NCBI GenBank assembly: GCA_030544235.1
Contig: CM060469.1
Coordinates: 19,073,517-19,137,516, forward strand
DNA: 64,000 nt
Direction of reading: 5' to 3'
Source of the DNA: Lepturacanthus savala
Lineage: Eukaryota > Chordata > Actinopteri > Scombriformes > Trichiuridae
Shown here: positions 48,031 through 59,182 of the stretch, piece after piece
How positions within the stretch are numbered: position 1 is the stretch's first letter
Layout: every line of letters starts with the position of its first letter
The notes under the pieces: model-generated
Database searches by the model: none
The model's input: the letters and a program-made list of their open reading frames with translations, nothing else
Told to the model about the DNA's origin: nothing
Translations under genes and position numbers: made by a program

Positions 48031-48540
48031 CTACCATTAGAGACAAACTGGCACCAGCCTCAACTAGAAAAACCTATGGCTTCAACACCTTTGTGAATAT
48101 CTTTAGTGTTATCAATTGATCAGTAATCAATAGAATAAGCTTCCAAGAATCTGAACTTCAGTTTAATCACAGAAATGACGCATCAGTCCAGATAAAAAAA
48201 AGGCATTACTGCGACTAGAAATATTCAGAAAGAATGAAACAAGATGAATTGCACTTGTTTTGCAAACCTAATGTCTTCTGAAGTGTTTTTAAAAAAGTTC
48301 CAGTAGCTTATTTATGTTTCATTATAAACACACACGAGAATATTCCTGACGTACAGTAATGCCAAGAGCCCACAGAAGCTCTTTAAATAAACAAGTGTTT
48401 CATATCAAAACTTAAATATCTGTCAAAGTTTTGGCGGATTGTCTTATAAAGGATATGTCATAAAAATGGGAACAATGCACACGTTCTGCTCAATGTAATA
48501 TAGTGTAGGTTCAGTTTAAAAAAAGCAAAAGGCAAAAGGA

Positions 48541-48546
48541 TTTAAT
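48541..48546 (-). terminator. Candidate sav1 polyA signal (ATTAAA)
   Basis: ATTAAA on the minus strand lies about 440 nt after the sav1 stop. No AATAAA was seen nearer. Weak evidence. Confidence 0.25.
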
Positions 48547-48981
48547 ACAGAAACAAACTAGAAGAAGCTGCCGCTCATTTTCTCCCACAGGACAGAATGA
48601 CGGAGGAGCTGGTGAAGACGCGATGTGAGCCGACGTCGTCCAGACGCTGCGTTTCATTTCATTAAAAAAGGAAAATCTCAGGATGTTTTTGAACAAATAT
48701 CCAGAGTTTTTCAGACTGTCTCTCAGACATGGATCCATGCAGCATCATCAGCTCTCAGGTCTTACGTTTTTTTCTTCATTGGAGTTTCAGTCGCAGTCAT
48801 TCGTAAACTGAGTGTCACATGGTGGGAGGGGGCGGATGTGCGTCTTGGCTTCCCGGCTGATATATTTGGATCAAGCGAAGGCACAGATGTGTTTGGTAAA
48901 GAGGCATCGAAGAGTCAACGATGGTTTCAAAGGAAACGCTGACCGCTACCGGGCTGTGGGAACCTCAGGGCGGCGTCAGCG

Positions 48982-49195
48982 TCACATGTTCCCTATGAAG
49001 TTCTTGTTGGGCTGCTGGGCGTACCACTGCTGCCGCTGCTTGCGAGCCTCCACCTCAGACAGCAGCGCCTGCCGGTACGCCTCGTACGACTTCACGATGT
49101 GCTCCAGCTCCTTCATGAACAGCAGCTTCAACATGCCCTGGTACGTGTCCAGGTCGGCGAGCTGGAACAGCTCCCACTTCAGGATGTGGTCGTAC
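48982..49195 (-). CDS. sav1: sav1 exon 5: SARAH domain
   Basis: Residues 341-411 read YDHILKWELFQLADLDTYQG, MLKLLFMKELEHIVKSYEAY and RQALLSEVEARKQRQQWY, followed by AQQPNKNFIGNM. The coiled helix pairs with the SARAH helix of MST1/2. The TGA stop is at 48982-48984. Confidence 0.96.
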
Positions 49196-52081
49196 CTGCA
49201 GTGGACAGAACAAGGTGGATTAATGTGTCATGTTTTAACAACAGGCAAATATAAATCACTGAATATTACATAATTCAGAATAAGAATGTCCAAATTCTCT
49301 GGTTCCTTCTTAAATCTTATTTTCTGATTTCTTTAGTCTTCTATAATAGTAAACTGATGATCTTTGGGTCAAAAACATAATTTTTGGTTGAATCTTCAGC
49401 TTTGGGAAACAGTGATTGTCATTTTACAGCATTTTATGAACCAGACAACTAGTCAATTAATCTTTTCAATAATAAATAGATTAATCCACTCCGAGAATAT
49501 TTGTTAGTTACTGTAGACTATAAATTAGAATAGTGGTTAATTGCAGTAATAATATAGACTATTCTCAGTCTGTCTGAAGCACAGACTCTATTATACAGAT
49601 ATTTGTCATTTCCAAAACATTCTGGGTTTGTTTCCATTTAGGACTGCAGGATTAGATTTAACTTCATTATTGTTGCACATGTCACAAGTACAAGGCAACA
49701 AAATGCAGAAAACATTGAACCAGAAGTGATTAAACAACATAAACATATGTACAGAATATACAGAGGGGAAACTCTAAAAAGAGATAATTATAATAAATAA
49801 TTACAGGGAGGGGACTATGATTATAAACAATACAGAGGAGCAAATGAATATAAACAGGATAATAAGTCATAATATTAATAATAGTAGGAGTAGTACAGTA
49901 GAGCAAACTGGTTCTAGAAGCCTAAATACTACTACTACTACTGACTTGAGGGGGGCACGGGCGTAGACCTGCAGCCAGTCTGGGATCTCGGCGGTGTGGT
50001 AGGGGTTTGCTGGGACCAGCACAGGCTGGTTTCTCTCTGCAGGGCGTGGCTGATAGGTCACAGGAGGAGGTAACGGAGGCGGCTGATCATAGCGAGGAAC
50101 ACTGAACAAAGACAACACCACAAGCTGTTTACACATCAAGAATACCTGCAAAAGTCCAAAACCTGAGATAAGAACTCAGAAATAAAAGGAGATTTGTTAG
50201 ATTTAAGGAGAAAAAGTAGGATTCAAAAGCTAAAAAAATGCAGCATTGTTAGTGCTGGAATCTTCAGGTTTCTCATCAAAACGATACTGCATTTTGGATA
50301 TTTGCTTTCCCTTATGTATCTGAAGCACAGAGACATAATTTGACTGATAATTCAGATCTTTATAGTGGTTTTCAGTAAAATGTTAGTTCACCTGCAGATT
50401 TAGCAGCTCATGGTTTAATCTGACTTGTTGGTAACATGTTTTCCTGCAGTTTATAGATGACTCATTGAATATTGAAACCAGAGCTGGATTTGTTCAGGAA
50501 CTGTTTTTCAGACCACAGTATGCCTCTATTAAAATTCAGTCACTAACAGTGAGCATTTTCTAGTTGTGGAAATAAAATGAAAGCATCATGCAGACAAAAT
50601 GTTTTCACTGACATGCATTAAATGACCAGAAGTGACTGAAGTTTTGCCTCATTGTTCTGTGATCAACTCTCCTATCAGTCTTTAGTTCAGACCTGTGTAT
50701 GTGGTTGAATTTAGATGAAGTGACTTTAAATAAACATATAGACACTAAATGGTTATCCACACTAACAGTTATTCCTCATGTCAGACCAGCAGCATTGCTA
50801 TCAACACATCAGCTGGGGTCAGTTATGTTGCGCACATATTACATCATATATGATGTATCATAAAATATAAATCCCTCTGTGGGAGATGTTGAAGCAAATA
50901 GGACCAATGCTCATTTCCAAACCTTTCGAGGCAAAAACAAATGAATGAAATAAGAAACATGACATGGTACATGATGGTACAATTACACACCGAGCTTCCT
51001 ACGAAGGTTTAGTCAGTTTCTCACCAAGTTCAAGAGTTTTTTTTCCAACTAGGATTAAAACCTGTGAACTAACATTATACTGAAAATCACTACAAAGATC
51101 AATACTGGAGGATCAGTGAAATTATGTCTCTGTGCTTGAGATACATGAAATAGAGCTAATGTTAATAACACTGAATGGCTTCTTTGACCCACCTGGGGGC
51201 ACAGGGGTGTCGGTACTGCGCCCTCTTATTGATGTGATCCACGTAGTAGACCCCAAACTCAGCGGACTCCACCTTCTCCCAGCCTGGGGGCAGCCCCTCC
51301 CTCTCCAGCGGGTGGCTCCAGTGCGTGGTGTTGGTGTTGTGGTCGATGTAGTACTTCCTGCCACGGATGGTCCAGTCCACGGTCCAGCCGGCAGGAAGAG
51401 GGAGGTCCTCCCCGGTTAGACTGGACAGGTTCCCCAGGGACTTGGCCTGGATCCGACCGATGCCTGAGCAAAACAAACACGCCTCTTTAGGAACCTGAGG
51501 GAACGACGTCTGAGCGGCTGCCAGAGACCAGAGCCCCCGGGAAACCAGACGTATTCTGGGAGATTCTTGAAGCATCATGTGTGGGAAAATGTTGTTTAAA
51601 GACAGAGGAATGTTCATAAACGGCCTTCTGGTCTGGCAACTGTGGCGATACAGCAGGAAACAGGAACATCATGAATCTCTACTTAAAGCATAGTTGAAGC
51701 AGTTTCAAGTGCTGCAGCAATTCTGTAGTTTGTAAATCCACATCCTCCTTTCAGCAAACCAAGTAGCTAACGATATAGAGCCACAATATGCAAACTTTAG
51801 ATTTAAATATTCATTCGTCCTGACCTCCATTAGATTATTAAATAACAGGTTGAGAAGCGAGTTAATGTGTTAGATGCTCTGATTAATGTACTGTATACAG
51901 AAACTAATGGAGTGTGCAATATCTGTATTTATTGGAATAATAGATTAGCATTATATTAGTTGGTGTGTAGATCTGCAGCTTAGTTTATGTTTTTATATAT
52001 TATTCACCTTTTTATTATGGCAACAGCCTGTCTCAGTACTTAGTCCAAGACAAATTTCCCTTCAGTGTGTGTGTGTGTGTA

Positions 52082-52179
<98 letters not shown>

Positions 52180-53262
52180 CACACACACTGAAGTCAATAA
52201 GTATTTGATCACCCTTTGATTTCGCAAGTTCTCCCACTTAGAAATCATGGAGGGGTCTAAAATTTTCATCATAGGTGCATTTCTACTGTGAGAGACAAAA
52301 TCTAAAAAAATCCAAAAATCACATTGTATGATTTTTATCTGATATTACTGTGTCAAATAAGTATTTGATCAATTGAGTCAAACAATGTTAATATTTGGTA
52401 CAGAAGCCTTTGTTAACAATTACAGAGGTCAAATGGTTCCTGTAGTTCTTGACCAGGTTTGCACACACTGCAGCAGGGATTTTGGCCCACTCCTCCATAC
52501 AGATCCTCTCTACATCTGTCAAGCTTCAGGGCTGTTGCTGAGCAACACAGTGTTTCAGCTCCCTCCAAAGATTTTCTATTGGATTTAGGTCTGAAGACTG
52601 GTGAGGCCACTCCAGAACCTTGATATGCTTCTTACGGAACCACTCCTTGGTTTTCCTGGCTGTGTGCTTCGGGTCGTTGTCATGTTGGAAGATCCAGCCA
52701 TGACCCATCTTCAATGCTCTGACTGAGGGAAGGAGGTTTTTGCCCAATATCTCACAATACACAGCCCCGTTCATCTTCTACTTAATACAGTGCAGTCGTC
52801 CTGACCACTGTGCAGAAAAACACCCACAGAGCATGATGCTTCCACCCCCATACTTTACTGTACCTATGGTGTTCTTGGGATGATACTCCTCCTTCTTCCT
52901 CCTCCAAACATGGTGAATGGAGTTAAGACCAAAAAGTTCTATTTTGGTCTCATTTGACCACATGACTTTCTCCCACGACTCCTCTGGATCATCCAGATGG
53001 TCATTGGCAAACTTCAGACGGGCCTTGACATGGGCTGACGTGCGCTGCATGACCGTGACATCTCAGTGTATTACTGATAGTAGCCTTGGAAACGGTGGTT
53101 CCAGCTCTTTTCAGGTCATTGTCCAGCACCTCCCATGTAGTCCTGGGCTGATTCTTCACCTTCCTTAACATCATTGATACACCACGAGGTGAGATCTTGT
53201 GTGGGGCCCCAGTCCGAGGGACATCGACAGTCATCATTAGCCTCTTCCATACTTATTGACCT

Positions 53263-53296
<34 letters not shown>

Positions 53297-53433
53297 CGGT
53301 AGTAGTACAGGCCAAAAGTTTGGACACACCTTCTCATGAATGTGTTTTCTTTATTTTCATTGTAGATTCTCACTGAAGACAAAAGATAAAATAAAGAAAT
53401 AACTGGCCTGTGCTGTGTGTGTGTATGTGTATA

Positions 53434-53466
<33 letters not shown>

Positions 53467-56400
53467 ATCCTTGTGATGAGCATCTACCTCTGACACAGTG
53501 ATGAAAGGGAGGAAGCGGGTGAGTTGTTGGGGTCGGACAGGAAGTTAGAGACATGGACAGAGACGCTGAGGATGAAGACAAACCACTAGGCTACTTCCTT
53601 CAACTTTTACTGGTGAATCATATCAGACAGGATTTTATCCAGCAGCTGTGCAGTCAAACAAGGCAGAGTGAGAAATGCCGTGAGTGAAACACAAGGCGCC
53701 TGCAGGGACCAGGGGAAAATGTGAAGGGATGAAGAATCTCAGCAAAATGGCGCCTTCAATCTGATAAATTCTGCAGCAGAGTGACAGCAGAGCAGCAGTT
53801 TCTCTGCCAGCTGCTGACTGAAGGATGGAATGTGCAACAGCTTCGCAGAAATGCTGCTCCTCCTCCTCCTCATCTTTATCATCACTGCCCTTTTCTTTAG
53901 GAACATGGCAGCCAGCCACAAAACTCACTGCAGACATAAAGCTCAAAGCATCACAGGAATTTCTCTGGAAACAATAGACGAGTCTATTACATTCAGTAGT
54001 TATTAAAGCCACAGTAAACACAAACACCAGTTATTGACAAGAAATAAACACGTCACGTCTCACTAATTCTTCCTAATTTCATTTTTGCTTTATATTACTT
54101 TACTGTTTACAATGTAAATCTCAAAGGCTGCAGACTGTACTGATGCATGTTAAGATGAAATCTGGATACGAGTTGTTGTCCTGGCAAATCTAAAGTTGTT
54201 GATGCTCCTTTTTATTTTTTTAAATTCTTTTGTATGACCTTTTCTTTATTGGAATTCTGGAAAAAGAATAAGTTTAAAAAACTAAACAGATGCTGCTTGT
54301 TGCTTTCTCGTCTTTGTCCAAGATCCTTAAGATGTTTAATTTACTGTCAAACATTAAGAAAAAGCAACTGAATCATCACATTTGAGAAGATGCAACCACT
54401 GAAACTGTTCATTTAATTATCTAAATAATATTAAAATCAAGTAATTGCTCATATTTTTGATGTCAAAAGCCATTTTTCCTTTTAAAATAAGTATATATTA
54501 AGTATATATTACCAGACGGATTTTAAATGTTATCTTATGTATATGTTGGAATAATATCCAACACCTTTTAATTTCCTTTCATGCTATTCTTTTGAAAATT
54601 AAATGTTTACAGCACAAACACAATGGTGTAAAAGTAGAGGACAACTCCTTCAAACATCTGTGATTAGAATTCAGAGCATTAATGTGAACAAACTAAGAAA
54701 GAATCTCTGTACACAGATGATTCACAGATTCATCTGCAGTGAGTCGGACATGTTTGATTGGAGGCGGCTTCAGATTACTGGTTTAAAGCTGAAGATTCAG
54801 ACAGAGGTGGACGTGGATCCTGAGACGTTTGTTTACTTAGATACATGATGAGCAGCTCCGACAAAAACTGAAGCAGCAAATAAAAAACATTGAAATTCCT
54901 GTGACCTCATAAACTTTTAATCTTGTGAAAATTACAGACTCGGGTTTACACAAACAAAAATATTTAATTCCATTGTAGAACTGAAATTGTCTTTTGTGCT
55001 GTTCAGGGACTAGAGGCCTAAATTCTTTTCAGCAGAGCTGCAATGATCAGTTGATTATTGATTAGTTGCCAACTATGACATTAATCACCAACTATTTGTT
55101 TCAGCTTCTCAAATCTGATTATTTTCTGGTTTCTTTAGTCTTCTATAATATAAACTGATGATCTTTGGGTTGTCGACTGTTGATCTGGACAAAAATTTTA
55201 AAAAAAAGCATTTTAGGTTGAATCTTTAGTTTTGGGTGTATAATGTCAACAGTGAGTGACATTATACACCATTTTATTAACCAAACAACTAATCGATTAA
55301 TCATTGCAATGATCAATGGATTAATCCACTTTCAAAATAATCATTAGTTGCAGCCCTACTTTTCAGAGTCAAAAACATTTATATTAACTTAAAATTTCCA
55401 AACAGCAGCCATACATTAGTACATCTGCTGGCAACAATCTTTAATGACCCAACAGCAGACAAGATTTTCTTCAAATTTTGCCCACAGGACAATCGGAAAA
55501 ATTGGAGACGCAGAAGAAAACATAAAAAAAATACTTCACCACGCTTCTTTTTCAGAAAGCTGTGTCTTCCATGTTTACATCACAACCCCTCATTTATATA
55601 TTAGATAGAAATATTTATGACTAAATACAAATCTGAGAAGCTGCAATCAGCAAATATTCATCATTTCTGTTAAACGATTGTCAAAGGAGGTTGATTTTCT
55701 GTTTGATGAGTTGCTGCAGCTTTAAACCAACAGTAGCAGGAAGTGAAAGGGTCGTGTGTTTACCTGAGGGGGGTCTGCTGGGAGCCGGCGGCGTGTGCTG
55801 TCGGGGAACTCTTTGGAAGCTGTGTTCATTGTGCTCATAGTATCTATAGTCCTCAGGGAAGCGATCTGGGACCCTCCTGGTCTGACGCTGCTGCGGCTGT
55901 TGCTGCTGCTGTTGCTGCTGCTGGTTGTCATAGTAAGGTTCAGAGGGGTAATAATAGCGGGCAGCGTCCCCGTTCTCGGACATGGGGCTCACGTCAGTGA
56001 GGAAGGACTGTGAGGAACCCCCGTACTCATGGGGCAGGTCCCCCAGGCTGCGCGGCAGGTACGGCGGCGCCGACATGCGGTGGCTCTCCCTGCGGGCCAC
56101 CTCATGAGGAGGCCGCTGCACCGGGGGCCGCAGGAAGCTCTTGTTGCGGGACACAGGCTCCCGGCCTGGGGCCACAGGGTAGGACGAGGGTCCCATGTCG
56201 GGCAGAGGGACCTCGGTGCGTCTGGGGATCGTGGGTCCATGACGGATGAATGATGGCATCAAATCTGAAACCAGGTGAACAAGTGAGCGTCAACAACTGA
56301 GTCAACACTAGAACCATTAGTCAATTAATCGACTCGCTACCAACTGTCACATTAGTCACCAACTATTTTAATTATCAATACATGGATGCAAGTCATTTAT

Positions 56401-58925
56401 AAAGAGAAGATGTCCAAATTCTCTGGTTCCAGCTTCTCACAACTCTGATCATTTTCTGGTTTCTTTCATCTTCTATAATACTAAACTAATAAAATAATGG
56501 TTGTGGACTGTTGGTCTGGATCAGTGGTGGGAAATCCTGGTCCTGGAGGGTCTGTGTGGGTGCAGGTTTTTTTTCCAACCAAGAAGTAACACACCTGATT
56601 CTACTAATGAAGGTCAATAGTGGTAGATTAGTAGAAACAGGTGTGTTATTGCTTGGTTGAAACAAAAACCTGCACCCACACAGACCCTCCAGGACCAGGA
56701 TTACCCACACCTGATCTGGACAAAAAAGACATTTTAGGTTGAATTTTTCAGCTTTAGGAAACAGTAGTCGATATTTTACACCATTTTATCAACCAAACAA
56801 ATAATCATTTCAATAATCTATAGATTAATCAATTATCATAATAGTCATAAGTTGCAGCCCTATTCATCATTTTACTATTGTAGAAGAATAAAGAGACCAG
56901 AAAATAATCAGATTTGAGAAGCTAAAACCAGAGAATGTGAGCAATTTATCCTTAAGAATTACTCAAATCCATTCAATTATCAAAATAGTTGATTGATGTC
57001 ATAGTTGGCAACTACTCAATTAAGAAACTGATTGTTGCAGCTCTACTGAAAAGAATTCAGGCCTCTCGTCACTAAACAGCACAAAAGTCCTGCGATGGCA
57101 TTAAATATTTGTATATTTGTGTAAATATTAGTCTCTCATTTATGGGGTTACAGGAATTTAGAGTTCGGAGTTGCTCATCATGTATCTAAGTTAAACAAGC
57201 GTTTCAGGATCCACATGTTCACATCTCTCTGAATCTTCAGCTTTAACCAGTTATCTGAAGCTGCTTCCAGTCAAATGTGCCAGATTCAGTAAGAACTGAA
57301 GAAGCCTCTTGGGTGAGAGGCAAAACATCTTCAAACAAGCTAAGAAATCCAGTTGTTTTTTTTAAAAACACAGCGCCACAAGAATGAGATGACCTGGATG
57401 ACTGAGAACCTTCATGGAAATATGGAGATACTTGTAATGTACCGGTAGTTGAATATTTCCATTTATCCCACTTTGTACATATTATACTTTTATAGAGCTT
57501 ACAGCTTTTATTTATATGTGAACAATGTTTCACAGACTAAATTAACGAATGCATAATTTATTTTATTGTAATTGTGTAGATTTAACTACTAAACAGTATG
57601 TGCAATAAAATGAGACTGCAACTAATCAATATGCTCAGTGTTAAATAATCTCTGATTATTTTCTAAATTTATCAATTATTTGTTTAGTCTTTAAAATGTC
57701 GGAAAATAGTGAAGTATCTTTTTTAAGCCTACGAATTAAACTAAAGATACTTCAGTCATAGACCATTGACAGTAGGAATGTAGATTCTTTCTATCAATCA
57801 CAAGGTCTGTGCTTCATTAAGATCTTCTGATGCCCAGTTTGAACAGGAGGAATAATTACAGCATGAAAAACATTGTTCATTTTATTCTGCTATTTTAATA
57901 CAGACTCAGCCATATATATATATATATATATATATTCTTAAATTTTATATTTCGTTAAGCCAGTCTACACTGTTTACACTCTGATGTTCATAACTATATT
58001 TAATAAATACAGCTTCACACTGATTATTTACCTCAACTGTTTGCTTTGTGTACTTTATATATGTGTGAGATATGTGTGTAAATGTATAAGCTCCTGGATG
58101 CCTGAAGTTTCCTTCGGGATGAATTAAGTATCTATCATCTATCTCGACTTGAAAAAGTGTGAACTTGTCCTTTAAAAATGTCCTGAACACTTTATCACAA
58201 CAGCATTCCTGTTGTATTCTAAGTAACATCACTCGGAAACATAATAAGTTAGTTGGAAAGATGATTTTTTCCATTTAAGAGTCTGTTTAATGAATTAAAT
58301 GAGTCCAGACTCGATGACAACAGACCAACATCAACTCAGCAACATCTGACTCAGTAAACCAACACATCAACTTACACTGAGTAAAACTTCAGTAAACTGC
58401 TGTAAATAAAGCTAAAACAACAACCATATACCATACCATATAACCATTAATTAAGTACCTTTAGTTGAATCTACTCAGTCACTGTCGTTGTTTCATGTTA
58501 AAAGTTCACTTTAAACATTGCAGCTGATGTTAAAGTAGCAGAACAGGCAGTTAGCATCAGTCCAGTTAGCAACGTGTTTATTTACAGTGAAGCTACAAAA
58601 CAAATAAAGTTGTTTACAACATTACGGGACACAACAGAATCACACACGTTTTATACATTCATCCTGTTGACTGCTGCCACACAGCTGCTGTTCACCTGTG
58701 AGTTGAGTTAGCCAACATGCTAACGGAGGCTAACTGTAGATAGGCTAGCTGTAGCTAAGCTAACTGCAACTAAACTGACTGTAGCTAGGCTAACTGTGGC
58801 TAGGCTAACTGTAGCTAGGCTAGCTGCTTACTTCTTAGGAGCGGAGACGTTTCCTTCTTCACATATTTCCCGTGAACCTCGGCTGGTTTCGACGCTTCGT
58901 TTTTACTTTTCTTTCGCGAGAGCAT
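48982..58925 (-). CDS. sav1: Salvador homologue 1, Hippo-pathway WW/SARAH scaffold
   Basis: SAV1 binds MST1/2 kinases through its SARAH domain and promotes LATS phosphorylation and YAP inhibition. Five coding exons: 58925-58832, 56264-55764, 51463-51193, 50101-49946, 49195-48982. They sum to 412 codons, giving 411 residues; human has 383. The start is MLSRKKSKNEASKPAEV, with human MLSRKKTKNEVSKPAEV. The last exon ends FIGNM, a short C-terminal extension. The extra length over human lies mostly in the divergent exon 2 (residues about 32-198), which also gains a polyglutamine tract. Every intron has GT-AG ends and consistent phase. Confidence 0.97.
49285..49520. repeat. Inverted-repeat element copy in sav1 intron 4
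   Basis: Starts near AATGTCCAAATTCTCTGGTT, retains CTTCAGCTTTGGGAAACAGT and TTTATGAACCAGACAACTAG, ends near AATATTTGTTAGTTACTG. A truncated copy about 90 bp upstream of sav1 exon 5. Confidence 0.65.
49946..50101 (-). CDS. sav1: sav1 exon 4: linker to SARAH
   Basis: It reads VPRYDQPPPLPPPVTYQPR, AERNQPVLVPANPYHTAEIP and DWLQVYARAPLK. It matches human with a short insertion PLP. Donor TCAA|GTCAGT splits the Lys codon. Confidence 0.95.
50102..51192. other. sav1 intron 3, no gene seen
   Basis: An AT-rich 1.1-kb intron with no repeat of clear family and no open frame of interest. Confidence 0.5.
51193..51463 (-). CDS. sav1: sav1 exon 3: two WW domains
   Basis: The first WW domain, about residues 219-252, is canonical: LPLPAGWTVDWTIRGRKYY, then IDHNTNTTHWSHP. 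The second, about 254-287, has GWEKVESAEFGVYYVDH and ends AQYRHP, so its second tryptophan is replaced by Arg. Human SAV1 shows the same change. The first WW binds PPxY motifs such as that of LATS. The exon ends CAPS, the Ser split across the junction. Confidence 0.96.
52064..52185. repeat. Compound microsatellite (GT, TA, GA)
   Basis: GT-rich sequence from about 52064, (TA)n at about 52095-52136 and (GA)n at 52137-52177 run directly into the Tc1 left end. It generates long low-complexity frames on the minus strand that are not genes. Confidence 0.9.
52186..53267. mobile_element. Truncated Tc1-like DNA transposon
   Basis: The left end starts CACTGAAGTCAATAAGTATT. The right end, read inward, is CACTGAGGTCAATAAGTATG, so both inverted-repeat tips remain. 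The element is 1082 bp, shorter than an intact 1.3-1.6-kb element, because sequence near the right end (the transposase N-terminus) is missing. It sits in sav1 intron 2, between a GA microsatellite and a GT microsatellite that flank the ends. Confidence 0.85.
52388..53237 (-). pseudogene. Tc1 transposase remnant, inactive
   Basis: Fragments PRGVSMMLRKVKNQPRTTWE, HVKARLKFANDHLDDPEESW, MNGAVYCEILGKNLLPSVRA and SSDLNPIENLWRELKH are typical Tc1 transposase. The N-terminal helix-turn-helix part is gone. A frame change lies near 53050, and in-frame stops are at 52778-52780 and 52526-52528. The first catalytic aspartate is replaced (WSNETKIELFG, where Tc1 has WSDETK). The later Asp (HDNDPKHTA) and Glu (DLNPIENLW) remain. 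It cannot encode an active enzyme. Confidence 0.9.
53260..53470. repeat. (GT)n and (TA)n microsatellites
   Basis: GT repeats run at about 53264-53294, next to the Tc1 right end. A mixed GT/TA run is at about 53415-53464. Confidence 0.85.
53471..55036. other. sav1 intron 2, no gene seen
   Basis: Non-coding AT-rich sequence; the 130-codon frame near 53635-54027 on the minus strand is not a recognisable protein and lacks exon signals in phase with sav1. Confidence 0.5.
55037..55356. repeat. Inverted-repeat element copy in sav1 intron 2
   Basis: Starts AGAGCTGCAATGATCAGTTG and ends ATCATTAGTTGCAGCCCTAC. It has GATCTTTGGGTTGTCGACTG and TTTATTAACCAAACAACTAA. It lies about 400 bp downstream (3') of sav1 exon 2. 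Confidence 0.75.
55764..56264 (-). CDS. sav1: sav1 exon 2: disordered region with polyglutamine tract
   Basis: The 501-bp exon opens LMPSFIRHGPTIPRRTE, the conserved block, followed by SRNKSFLRPPVQRPPHEVAR and ESHRMSAPPYLPRSLGDLP, all close to human. A glutamine run of nine (coded by CAG and CAA, about 55896-55930) follows PYYDN and leads into PQQRQTRRVPDRF, where human has RKRPLGDRAHEDYRYYEYN. This tract accounts for part of the extra length. The exon ends APSRPPSG at a split Gly codon. Confidence 0.93.
56310..57048. repeat. Two adjoining inverted-repeat copies, one interrupted by a fold-back element
   Basis: The first copy runs from about 56310 to 56855 and is broken at 56520 by a 194-bp insertion. 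The second runs from about 56856 to 57048 and ends GATTGTTGCAGCTCTA. Both carry family marks such as CAGATTTGAGAAGCTAAAAC. They lie in sav1 intron 1. Confidence 0.7.
56521..56714. repeat. Nested fold-back element with 6-bp target duplication
   Basis: Two arms of about 77 bp are near-perfect inverted copies: TCAGTGGTGGGAAATCCTGG at the left end and CCAGGATTACCCACACCTGA at the right. The sequence TCTGGA lies just before it (56515-56520) and again just after (56715-56720), so it is a target duplication. It interrupts an inverted-repeat copy and is therefore younger than it. Confidence 0.8.
57049..58831. other. sav1 intron 1, no gene seen; tandem repeat near exon 1
   Basis: A (TA) run is at 57914-57934. 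At 58713-58830 short units of TGTAGCTAGGCTAACT repeat several times with changes, ending right at the exon 1 donor. The rest is AT-rich without recognised elements. Confidence 0.5.
58832..58925 (-). CDS. sav1: sav1 exon 1: N-terminus
   Basis: The ATG at 58925 opens MLSRKKSKNEASKPAEVHGK, then YVKKETSPLLR, matching human with few changes. The Asn codon is split (A|AT) at the donor AGAA|GTAAGC. The CpG-rich sequence upstream is the probable promoter. Confidence 0.95.
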
Positions 58926-59160
58926 AACTCAAAGTTGAGAAACATCAACAACACGGCGCTGGAAAGTCATGGCACAACCCCGCGACTCTGCGACCTTCCC
59001 GTTCGGTTTGAGAAGCGCGGAGAGGAAACATTTTTTACTTTTTAAAAGTTGGCTAGCAGCGAGTTAGCCTGCTAACCAGCTAACCTGAGCGGCTGGATGC
59101 GTCTTTCCTGCGGGCGGGGCTCTGCTGAGCAGCTGCTGCTCAGTGGGAAAGAAGCTGTGG
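58926..59160 (-). promoter_or_regulatory. Probable sav1 promoter, CpG-containing
   Basis: CpG dinucleotides are frequent between 58926 and 59130 (for example CGCGCGG-like runs around 58953-59025), and there is a GC-rich stretch GCGGGCGGGG near 59111-59120. No TATA box is evident. Position upstream of the ATG supports the call. Confidence 0.45.
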
Positions 59161-59182
59161 AGACCTGCCCACACCTTCTCCT

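Larger units (their letters stand above)
45416..48540. other. Intergenic region between convergent atl1 and sav1
   Basis: No gene was recognised. It contains a (GT)n run at 45538-45560, an inverted-repeat copy at 47664-48030 and a CTCF-like site at 47099-47112. The segment 46640-46960 shows two overlapping open frames on opposite strands that match nothing known. Confidence 0.5.

Noticed and set aside
52033..52272. 79- and 65-codon frames of Ser-Leu and Ile-Tyr repeats
   Set aside because: Translations of the GA and TA microsatellites, not proteins.
55989..56253. Several 70-83 codon frames over sav1 exon 2 in other frames and strand
   Set aside because: Shadows of the sav1 coding exon, GC-rich so stops are rare. 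The sav1 frame is supported by protein similarity and phase.
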